NCBI GenBank assembly: GCA_937967875.1
Contig: CALBTQ010000046.1
Span: 1-15,936 of the forward strand
Reading direction: 5' to 3'
Origin: an uncultured Pseudomonadota bacterium
GTDB taxonomy: Bacteria > Lernaellota > Lernaellaia > Lernaellales > Lernaellaceae
Length of the DNA stretch: 15,936 nt
The translations under genes were made by a program, and so were the position numbers. Positions 1 to 6,140 of this stretch are shown piece by piece (within the stretch, counting starts at the first letter, position 1; each line of letters starts with the position of its first letter). The notes under the pieces were generated by a model, which worked only from the letters and a program-made list of their open reading frames with translations, did no database searches and had not been told where the DNA came from.

Positions 1-3000
1 AGAATTTCCCGCACCTTGTGCAGCAACGCGTCGCGCAGATAGGGCTTTTGGATTAGCCCGACGTTCCGGTCGGCGGTAAAATCGCCGTGGAACGCGTCGG
101 TGCTGTAGCCGCTGGCGAACAGCACGGGAATGAGCATGCCGTTGTTGCGCATGTGGTCGAAGACGTGGCGGCCGCCGACCTTGGGCATGACCATATCCAA
201 CAGCGCCAGGTCGATTTCGGCGATTCGTTCGTTGAGAATGCGAATCGCTTCTTCGCCGTCGCCGGCCTCGATGACCGAGTATCCGGCCTTGTGCAACATG
301 GCGATGGCGACGCGGCGCACGGTGGCGTCGTCGTCGGCCAGCAGGATCGTCTCGAAACCGCCGTGCGGCGAGAGGATTTCGCGTTGGCGCTCGGCGACCT
401 GCTGTGCTTCGATCATGGGCAGGTAGATGCGGAAGGTCGTGCCGTGGCCCGGTTCGCTGTACACGTGGATCATGCCGTTGTGTTGGCGGATGATGCCGAA
501 AACGGTCGAGAGACCAAGGCCGGTGCCCTTGCCCAATTTTTTGGTGGTGAAGAACGGTTCGAAGATGCGGCGCTGGGTTTCCGCGTCCATACCGGTGCCG
601 GTGTCGGTGACGCTGAGCACCACGTAGCGGCCGGGTTTGGCCCAGGGATTGGCGAGGCAGAACTCTTCGTCCAGTTCGATGTTGCGCGATTCGATGGTCA
701 ACGTGCCGCCGTCGGGCATGGCGTCGCGCGCGTTGACGCACAGGTTCATCAGAATCTGCTCAATCTGGCCCCGGTCGGCGTGAATCAGCTTGAGGCCCGA
801 TTCGGACATGATGTTGAAAGCGATGTGCTCGCCGATCACCCGTTGGATCATCTTGGCCAGATCGTTGACCACGTCGCCCAGATTGAGGTCGGTCGTGTCC
901 AGCACCTGTTTGCGACTGAAGGCCAGCAATTGGCGGACGAGGTTTTTGGCGTTCTCCGAAGCCTTCATGACTTCCTTGAGCTCGTTGGCGACCTTGCGTC
1001 CCTTGCTTTCCTCCAGAGCCAGTTCGCCGTATCCCAGAATCACCTGCAACAGGTTGTTGAAGTCGTGGGCCACGCCGCCGGCCAGTTGGCCGATGGCTTC
1101 CATTTTTTGCGACTGGAAGAATTGTTCTTTGAGTTCCAGCTCGGTGGTGATGTCGCGTTTGACGGCGACGAAATTGACGATCTCGCCCGCCTCATCGCGC
1201 AAGGGCGAGATCAGTGCGTCTTCGACATAAAGCGAACCGTCTTTTTTCTTATTGGTAAGCTGGCCGGTCCAGGTGCGTCCGCTCAGAATCGTTTCCCAGA
1301 GGGTGCGGTACATCGCCGGGTCCATCTTGCCGCTTTTGAGAATGCGCGGATTCTGGCCGACGGCTTCGGCGAGACTGTAGCCCGTGGTTTTTTCGAAGGC
1401 GGGATTGACGTAAATGATGTTGCCTTGCGTGTCGGTGATGACGACGATTTCCGCCGCCTGCTCGATGACCAGCTCGAAGCGCCGTCGCTCTTCTTCGGCG
1501 CGTTTGCGTTCGCTGACATCGCGCGCCAGGGCGATCACCCGCGGCTGATCGTTGATGACGATCGAGGATAAACGGATTTCAACGGGGAAGATCGTGCCGT
1601 CGCGGCGTTTGTGTTCGGTTTCGATGGTCAGGTTGTCGCCACGCGCCAGTCGCTCGATCGCGGTGCGGATCAGTTCGATGGACTCGTGCGCATCGATGTC
1701 GCGCACGGTGAATTGCAGAAGTTGATCGTGGCTGTACTGCAGGTCCTGACAGGCCTGGTGGTTGACTTCGAGAATGCGGGTCGTCGCCGGATCGACCAGG
1801 TAGAAGGCGTCGCCGGCGTGCTCGACCAGAGTGCGAAAACGCTCTTCGCTGTTTTGCTGCGCCGATTCCGCGCGCTTGCGGCAGACGATGTCCCAGGCGA
1901 TGTTGGCCAACTCCACCACGGTGGAAACGTCCTGCTCGACGTAATCGGTCTCCTTGTTGCCCACGCCGAGGATGGCCATGATCCGGTTGCCGCGCACGAC
2001 CGGCGCGACCAGTTCGCGCACGATCGGAGCATGACCATCCGGCAGGCCTTTGCGGTGCGGCAACGTGACGTAGTCGTTGTGAATCACCGGGCCGCCCTCG
2101 CGGACGCAATCGACCCAGACGCCGGCCAGATCGATGGGGTAATGTATCTTCGCTTGATCGGCGGTGCACATGTTTTGCAAGGTGTTGGTCGACCAGGTTT
2201 GCAGTTGGATCGTTTTTTGATCCGCTTCGACGAAATGATAAAAACTGACCTTGCTGCCGGTCAGCTCTTCCGCCCGGTCCAGGAATTTTTGCAGCAGTTC
2301 ATCGACGGTCATGACGCCGGCCGACTCGGACAATTCCAGATGAATGGCGGTAATTTCCTCGCGGATTTTCCGCACGGTGATGTCGTGCGCGACCCCCTCG
2401 GCGGCCGTGACGTTGCCCGATTCGTCGCGCACCGGGACCTCGGTGACGCTCAACCAGCGCGTACTGCCGTCTTTGTGGCGCACGTGAACTTCATAGGGCG
2501 GCGGCTGCTCGCCGGCGGCGCATTGTTCGATGTAGCGCAGTACATTGCGGTTGAGCGGATGATCGGTCAGGAGATGACCGAGATCGGCGGGAAATTCCTC
2601 GATCGCGTAGCCCAGAATGCCGGTCAGCGAGGGCGAGACATAACTCAGCGTGCCGTCCAATTCGCGGCGAAACAGGACGGTGTTGACGAGGTTGTCGATC
2701 AGCCGTTTGTGTTTGGCCTGATGGAGCTGTTGCGTTTTCAGCAACGTCTCCATGTTCGTGTAAATCGTATCCAGGGCCATGACCACCACCGGCACGATGA
2801 GCACAAACGAGGCGAGGATGATGATCCATGCGGCCGGCGAGATTGCGTAAGCGCCCAGGTCGATGGAAAAATGCAGCCGACCCAGCAGCACCAGCGTTCC
2901 GACGGTCACCACGACGATCAGGTTGAGCAGGCAGGCGAGTAATCCGGCGCGCATGCCGAAAAACAGACCGGTCAACAAGGCGAAGAAGACCAGCAACAAC

Positions 3001-3326
3001 GATCCGCCGCCGACCAGGCCGAAAGTGCGCAGCCCGATGACGCCCACAACCAGGAACGAGCCGAGCACCAGGGCGCCGCGCGTTTTATGGGACAAACGCT
3101 TGCGGAAAATCGCCGCGATTTCGATAACGGCGAGGGCTCCCAGATGCAACAGGTAAATCGGGTGCCATCCCAGTTCGTAAAAGCGCAACCACGAGGCGAC
3201 CACCGCCAGCGGAAGGATAACGGCCAAGTAAACCAAGCCTCGATCGGTCAACTGCTCGCGGACAGTGGAGAAGTTCAATATCTTGTCGTTTTCTTTTGTC
3301 TTGGCTCGCGGATCCTGGTTTTGCAT
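1..3326 (-). CDS. Membrane hybrid histidine kinase, PAS-GAF-PAS-PAS-HisKA-HATPase-receiver (3' end cut by window edge)
   Basis: The frame is open from an ATG at 3326 to the left edge (1108 codons, no stop), so only the last few residues are missing. An AAAGGA ribosome site lies 8 bases before the ATG. Residues 28-185 hold about six membrane segments. Then come PAS (about 205-320), a GAF domain of the 'HNDY ... GVGNK' type (about 335-485), PAS (495-610) and PAS (615-735). The dimerisation box reads AIGQLAGGVAHDFNNLL with phospho-accepting His754, an NtrB-like type. The ATPase domain has NLCVNARDAM (about 860), DTGTGMD and GKGTGLGLS. The C-terminal receiver has the acidic LADDD stretch, phospho-acceptor Asp1044, Ser in FASGY and Lys in QKPY, so all key residues are present. 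It should autophosphorylate in response to a membrane or cytosolic cue and pass phosphate to its own receiver; the ligand is unknown. No partner regulator is visible in the window next to it. Confidence 0.95.
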   Translation of the reverse strand, partial: MQNQDPRAKTKENDKILNFSTVREQLTDRGLVYLAVILPLAVVASWLRFYELGWHPIYLLHLGALAVIEIAAIFRKRLSHKTRGALVLGSFLVVGVIGLRTFGLVGGGSLLLVFFALLTGLFFGMRAGLLACLLNLIVVVTVGTLVLLGRLHFSIDLGAYAISPAAWIIILASFVLIVPVVVMALDTIYTNMETLLKTQQLHQAKHKRLIDNLVNTVLFRRELDGTLSYVSPSLTGILGYAIEEFPADLGHLLTDHPLNRNVLRYIEQCAAGEQPPPYEVHVRHKDGSTRWLSVTEVPVRDESGNVTAAEGVAHDITVRKIREEITAIHLELSESAGVMTVDELLQKFLDRAEELTGSKVSFYHFVEADQKTIQLQTWSTNTLQNMCTADQAKIHYPIDLAGVWVDCVREGGPVIHNDYVTLPHRKGLPDGHAPIVRELVAPVVRGNRIMAILGVGNKETDYVEQDVSTVVELANIAWDIVCRKRAESAQQNSEERFRTLVEHAGDAFYLVDPATTRILEVNHQACQDLQYSHDQLLQFTVRDIDAHESIELIRTAIERLARGDNLTIETEHKRRDGTIFPVEIRLSSIVINDQPRVIALARDVSERKRAEEERRRFELVIEQAAEIVVITDTQGNIIYVNPAFEKTTGYSLAEAVGQNPRILKSGKMDPAMYRTLWETILSGRTWTGQLTNKKKDGSLYVEDALISPLRDEAGEIVNFVAVKRDITTELELKEQFFQSQKMEAIGQLAGGVAHDFNNLLQVILGYGELALEESKGRKVANELKEVMKASENAKNLVRQLLAFSRKQVLDTTDLNLGDVVNDLAKMIQRVIGEHIAFNIMSESGLKLIHADRGQIEQILMNLCVNARDAMPDGGTLTIESRNIELDEEFCLANPWAKPGRYVVLSVTDTGTGMDAETQRRIFEPFFTTKKLGKGTGLGLSTVFGIIRQHNGMIHVYSEPGHGTTFRIYLPMIEAQQVAERQREILSPHGGFETILLADDDATVRRVAIAMLHKAGYSVIEAGDGEEAIRILNERIAEIDLALLDMVMPKVGGRHVFDHMRNNGMLIPVLFASGYSTDAFHGDFTADRNVGLIQKPYLRDALLHKVREI

Positions 3327-3340
3327 CGGGCAGATCCTTT

Positions 3341-3390
3341 CTTTTATACGTCGTCGCCGCAAGCCTCCAAAGCGGCGACCCAGATAAAAG
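3341..3390 (-). promoter_or_regulatory. Two-stem hairpin in the leader of the large kinase gene
   Basis: Read on the minus strand, CTTTTAT (3390-3384) pairs perfectly with ATAAAAG (3347-3341), and inside it GTCGCCGC (3379-3372) pairs with GCGGCGAC (3360-3353). The stems are separated by an asymmetric internal loop (4 against 5 bases). The apical loop is TTTGGAGGCTT and contains a GGAGG. The structure ends directly before the AAAGGA ribosome site of the kinase. It may control translation or mRNA stability. It does not match a riboswitch class I can name. The pairing is seen directly; function is inference. Confidence 0.5.
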
Positions 3391-3482
3391 AACGAGCGTA
3401 TCCGTATGTATGCCGTCAATGTTCAAGCGATGCGCCGCGGGCGCGAAAGGAAGCCGAAATCAATACTCCATGTGTCCGGTTG

Positions 3483-3525
3483 CCGTAGCATCGTGGCGAG
3501 TGTCGCCGGCATCCCCCACCGGCAT
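3483..3525 (-). promoter_or_regulatory. Candidate additional leader hairpins
   Basis: On the minus strand GCCGG-TGGGGGATG-CCGGC is followed at once by GGCGA-CAC-TCGCC, the two hairpins sharing a base at the junction, and then a CGGCAACCGG stretch able to pair with alternatives. This could be part of a structured leader of the kinase mRNA, but short G+C-rich hairpins also arise by chance in such DNA. Confidence 0.25.
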
Positions 3526-3581
3526 AAATAGAAAAAATATTCGTCGGCCCGCGATCAATTAACCATGGAACCGATATCTTG

Positions 3582-3602
3582 TAAAATTTTAACGATTAAT
3601 CG
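3582..3602. promoter_or_regulatory. Two abutting 10-bp perfect palindromes, possible operator
   Basis: TAAAATTTTA (3582-3591) and CGATTAATCG (3593-3602) are each perfect palindromes separated by one base. The first overlaps the candidate -10 box, the second lies in the -35/-10 spacer. This is where a repressor would bind, but AT-rich palindromes this short can occur by chance. Confidence 0.3.
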
Positions 3603-3614
3603 CCCGCAGTGCAA
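3586..3614 (-). promoter_or_regulatory. Candidate sigma-70 promoter for the large kinase gene
   Basis: On the minus strand TTGCAC (3614-3609) and TAAAAT (3591-3586) are separated by 17 bases. The -10 matches the consensus at five of six positions; the -35 at only three. It lies in the AT-rich part of the gap, about 260 bases before the kinase start, and overlaps two short palindromes. Confidence 0.35.
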
Positions 3615-3638
3615 ACCGATAATACGGCGGACCCGATG

Positions 3639-5258
3639 TTAATTGTAGATTTTCAACACCGGCAGATCGGGATCGGCGCGGTAACGATCCACAAATTGTC
3701 GATACAGCTTTTCCTCGATGCTGTCGGAGGAGACGACCACCGCGTCGGGATGCAATTGCGTCAACCGGTCCGGCGGCAGGATGGGGATGCCGTCGATCTC
3801 GGCGCCTTCGCCGGCGGCCTCATCCAAAAGAGCGACGATTTCATATCGCCCCGTTTCCCGCAGGAAGGGCAGCAGGCGGCGCGTATGCTGCCCGGCGGGG
3901 AAAATCGCGATGCGCCGCGCACGGTGGAAACCGAGAAACTTGTCAAGTTGTCGCCAATACTCCGGTTGCTTTTCCAGATTGGGGAAGATTTCGGGGCGAC
4001 GTTCGGTCCACCCGCAATTCTCGAAAATGCGGGCGCGAAGAGCCTGTAGTTGAATGAAGATCCAATCGTCAAGCAAATAGGCTTCCCGCCGGATCTCGCC
4101 GATGTAGTCTTCCCACAGAACCGTCAGGTAGGGAAGAAACATTGGTTGAGCGTGTTTTTTGATGTAGTCGAGCATGGTATTGCGCAACAAGGCATCCGAC
4201 CAGGTGCGCTCGTCGTTGTTCAATCGGTCGGCGATGATCTGGTTGAAACGGCCGTCGTCACGATGTTTCGCCTGAGTCAGTGCATAGGTGAAATCGGCGT
4301 CGTCGCCTTCCACAATCATCCGCCGGATCTGTTCGTCGGATAAAATGATGGGCAGCTTTTGTGCGGCAAGCGTCAGTTCCTCGTCGGTAACCGGCGGCTG
4401 AATGAAGCGGAGCCCCTCATGCTCGTAAATTTTTCGCTCGCTCGCGAACGTTTTGATGGGCGCAATCAGTTCACGGTACAGGCAATCATGAGCGTGCGTG
4501 AAATTGCGTTTGCTCATTTGGTGCTGGATGGTAGTGTTGGTGACGTGGGGGAAATAATATTCGGGCGCCAATCCTTTGTGGTTCACGCCGTCGATGACCA
4601 CACGATCCAATTCGATGAAGACAAGATTTTCGTTTTTGCGGCAGAGCGTATGCAACATCGCCCGGTAATCGTCCGGATGTTCGTACAGGTAATCGTATAT
4701 GCCGTGCAGGTAAAATAGGCTTTGGACCAGCCCGACGCTGCGCAATGGCTGCAGCATCACGATGATCGGCGCCGGATGGTAAGCCTGCGCCAATAGGGCT
4801 GTGCCGCGTAAGGTGCGCTCAAATAATTGTTCCCGGAATAGTGGTTCTTTGTGGAAATTTTGGTGATACGGCTGGTTACTGATCCTGCGGTTGGCGAGAT
4901 AATTCCTTTCATTGAGAACCAGCGCGACACCGGAGACGTGTCGGTACACGTACTTAATGCCCTCTCCGCAGAGACTGGTGACGACCAGCTCGGGTTTCGG
5001 CGAGATTGTGTCGGGTTCCAGTTGATGCTGCGGCGGGAAGGTAAAGTGATGGTCCGCCACAAAACGGTTCAAATCGGGATGGGCGAAGCGACCGGTTTCC
5101 GAATCGAATGCCGATCTGTCGAAACTTAAAAAGGGTTCAAAGGATTGAAATCTTCGCCGGTCACAAAGCAGGGATTCTTCCCTTTGAGCGACGGTGAAAA
5201 AATATTGTGCGCAAAGACAGTCGCCGACGAAGCCGATGCGTAAGGGCGTTTCGGACAT
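3639..5258 (-). CDS. Two-domain protein: possible SGNH/GSCFA-like N-terminus plus C-terminal Rossmann-like polysaccharide-enzyme module
   Basis: The frame encodes 539 residues from an ATG at 5258 with TAGGA 7 bases upstream; an in-frame TTG at 5273 lies on top of this ribosome site and is less likely. The N-terminus reads LRIGFVGDCLC, a beta strand followed by a G-D-C turn as in SGNH/GSCFA-type hydrolases, and a later D-G-V-N-H-K-G segment (about 215-235) could supply the Asp/His block; this assignment is tentative. Residues from about 445 read RRIAIFPAGQHTRRLLPFL ... VALLDE ... IDGIPILPPDRL ... DAVVVSSDS, the Rossmann-like module often fused to methyltransferases and other enzymes of surface-polysaccharide assembly. 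No signal peptide or membrane segment is seen, so it is probably cytoplasmic. The gene is clearly more AT rich than the kinases around it, suggesting transfer. The substrate is unknown. Confidence 0.85.
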   Translation of the reverse strand: MSETPLRIGFVGDCLCAQYFFTVAQREESLLCDRRRFQSFEPFLSFDRSAFDSETGRFAHPDLNRFVADHHFTFPPQHQLEPDTISPKPELVVTSLCGEGIKYVYRHVSGVALVLNERNYLANRRISNQPYHQNFHKEPLFREQLFERTLRGTALLAQAYHPAPIIVMLQPLRSVGLVQSLFYLHGIYDYLYEHPDDYRAMLHTLCRKNENLVFIELDRVVIDGVNHKGLAPEYYFPHVTNTTIQHQMSKRNFTHAHDCLYRELIAPIKTFASERKIYEHEGLRFIQPPVTDEELTLAAQKLPIILSDEQIRRMIVEGDDADFTYALTQAKHRDDGRFNQIIADRLNNDERTWSDALLRNTMLDYIKKHAQPMFLPYLTVLWEDYIGEIRREAYLLDDWIFIQLQALRARIFENCGWTERRPEIFPNLEKQPEYWRQLDKFLGFHRARRIAIFPAGQHTRRLLPFLRETGRYEIVALLDEAAGEGAEIDGIPILPPDRLTQLHPDAVVVSSDSIEEKLYRQFVDRYRADPDLPVLKIYN

Positions 5259-5448
5259 GATTTTTCCTACCAACGTCGATCCGTGATGTAAGAATCGCCA
5301 CGCGTTTCAATTGTTTTCATTGATCGGACGGAAAGGCAATACGGTTAACTCTTTTTCGACAAAGATAATATCTTCGAAGGGATAACTGGCCGCGAGAATA
5401 TTTTTCTGCCACACTGAAGCGATTCATCAACCTTTGGCATTATATCGC
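5259..5448. promoter_or_regulatory. Divergent intergenic region
   Basis: This AT-rich gap of about 190 bases separates the minus-strand two-domain protein gene from the plus-strand VanZ-like gene and must hold promoters for both. A TATAAT reads on the minus strand at 5444-5439 and GATAAT on the plus strand near 5377, but neither has a good -35 at the right distance. A short inverted repeat, AAGAT-AAT-ATCTT, lies near 5375-5387. I cannot assign either promoter with confidence. Confidence 0.3.
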
Positions 5449-6012
5449 ATGTCGTTGAAAAAAGCCGAAATCGTCGATTGGCTGCTGCTGGCGCTGTTGG
5501 TGGCGGTCGTGTACGCCACGCTGGGCGCGGCGCGCCGGATCTTCGATGCGATCAGCCGCGCCGGGTTGGAAGACGCCTTGGCGCGCGGCATCGTGCTGGC
5601 GCTGGCGGCGTTGGCCGTGGCGGCGCTTGTCTGGCTGGTCGCGGCGGCCCGCGTGCGGCGCGGCCGGGACTACCTGGCGCTGGCGGCGTTGGGCGGTGCG
5701 TATGCGCTGGTGCTGCTCACGCTGTCGGAAATGCCGGTCGAGCGCATCCACCTGCTGGAGTACGGCGCGGTCGGCGTACTGGCCCATCGGGCATTGCGAC
5801 ATCGCTTCGCCGGCGCGGAAAGGGCGATTCTTGCCGTGCTGATCGCCTTCAACGTCGGGCTGGGCGACGAGATGATCCAGGGGTGGCTGCCGCGCCGCTT
5901 CTACGACACCAAGGACATCACCGTCAACGGGCTGGCCGGCCTGTTGGGCGTGCTGGTCGCCGCGCTGCTCGCCCGCGCCCGCGCCGAGCGAAAAAATGAA
6001 AGTATTCGCTAG
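5449..6012 (+). CDS. VanZ-like membrane protein
   Basis: The 187-residue protein has four to five membrane segments (about 11-28, 47-67, 76-93, 103-118, 125-140 and 160-175, some short). The VanZ-family signature is present: ERIHLLEYG (98-106), GDEMIQGWLPRR (139-150), then D153, D156 and N160 of the D..DI..N motif. VanZ-like proteins are small integral membrane proteins of unknown biochemistry; the prototype gives low-level teicoplanin resistance, but most family members have no proven link to resistance. I chose ATG 5449; an in-frame TTG at 5434 would add five residues and neither start has a strong ribosome site. The following gene starts 128 bases later and has its own candidate promoter. 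Confidence 0.85.
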   Translation: MSLKKAEIVDWLLLALLVAVVYATLGAARRIFDAISRAGLEDALARGIVLALAALAVAALVWLVAAARVRRGRDYLALAALGGAYALVLLTLSEMPVERIHLLEYGAVGVLAHRALRHRFAGAERAILAVLIAFNVGLGDEMIQGWLPRRFYDTKDITVNGLAGLLGVLVAALLARARAERKNESIR

Positions 6013-6019
6013 TTTTGCC

Positions 6020-6048
6020 TTGTTCGATCGCCGAAATCCGCCGATAAG
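6020..6048 (+). promoter_or_regulatory. Candidate promoter for the five-gene kinase-rmlB run
   Basis: TTGTTC (6020-6025) and GATAAG (6043-6048) are separated by 17 bases, just after the VanZ-like stop. Each box matches the sigma-70 consensus at four positions of six. It is the best candidate in the 128-base gap before the first kinase. Confidence 0.35.
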
Positions 6049-6070
6049 ATAAAAACACGCCGCCAGGATG

Positions 6071-6083
6071 ACCATGCCATGGT
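6071..6083. repeat. Interrupted palindrome in the kinase-operon leader
   Basis: ACCATG and CATGGT flank a single central C. It lies about 25 bases after the candidate -10 box and could be an operator half of the leader; function is a guess. Confidence 0.25.
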
Positions 6084-6107
6084 GCGCCTGTCGACTGAGC
6101 GGGCGGC

Positions 6108-6121
6108 GCCGGTCGACCGGC
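6108..6121. promoter_or_regulatory. 14-bp perfect palindrome just before the kinase operon
   Basis: GCCGGTCGACCGGC is a perfect palindrome ending 19 bases before the ATG at 6141. In RNA it could form a hairpin just upstream of the GGGGA ribosome site; in DNA it could bind a dimeric regulator. Position and symmetry are seen, function is inferred. Confidence 0.4.
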
Positions 6122-6140
6122 AACACGGGGACAGACACAA

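Larger units (their letters stand above)
3327..3638. other. Gene-free leader region between two minus-strand genes
   Basis: About 310 bases separate the stop of the 539-residue protein gene from the start of the large kinase. No convincing ORF with a ribosome site is seen. The left half is G+C rich with several hairpins; the right half (about 3530-3600) is AT rich and carries a candidate promoter and palindromes, listed separately. Read on the minus strand, a transcript from that promoter would have a leader of about 250 bases. I saw no clear intrinsic terminator for the upstream gene. Confidence 0.6.

Noticed and set aside
87..1571. A 494-codon plus-strand open frame
   Set aside because: It lies opposite the ATPase, HisKA, PAS and receiver part of the large kinase, which has all its motifs in frame on the minus strand. 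The plus-strand translation has no recognisable domain.
1611..2942. A 443-codon plus-strand open frame
   Set aside because: It is the shadow of the PAS-GAF-PAS and membrane part of the same kinase.
3351..3380. A c-di-GMP (GEMM) riboswitch suggested by a GCAAGCCTCC-like string on the plus strand
   Set aside because: The flanking conserved segments of the class are absent and no plus-strand gene follows; the string is the loop side of the hairpin read on the wrong strand.
3460..3500. A SAM-type riboswitch suggested by GATGCTACGGCAACCGG on the minus strand
   Set aside because: Only a short resemblance to the GATGAAACCCGGCAACC core is present; the other conserved parts were not found and the downstream gene is a kinase.
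5437..5447. A perfect TATAAT on the minus strand as the promoter of the two-domain protein gene
   Set aside because: No acceptable -35 lies 16-18 bases upstream, where the sequence is the start of the VanZ-like coding region.
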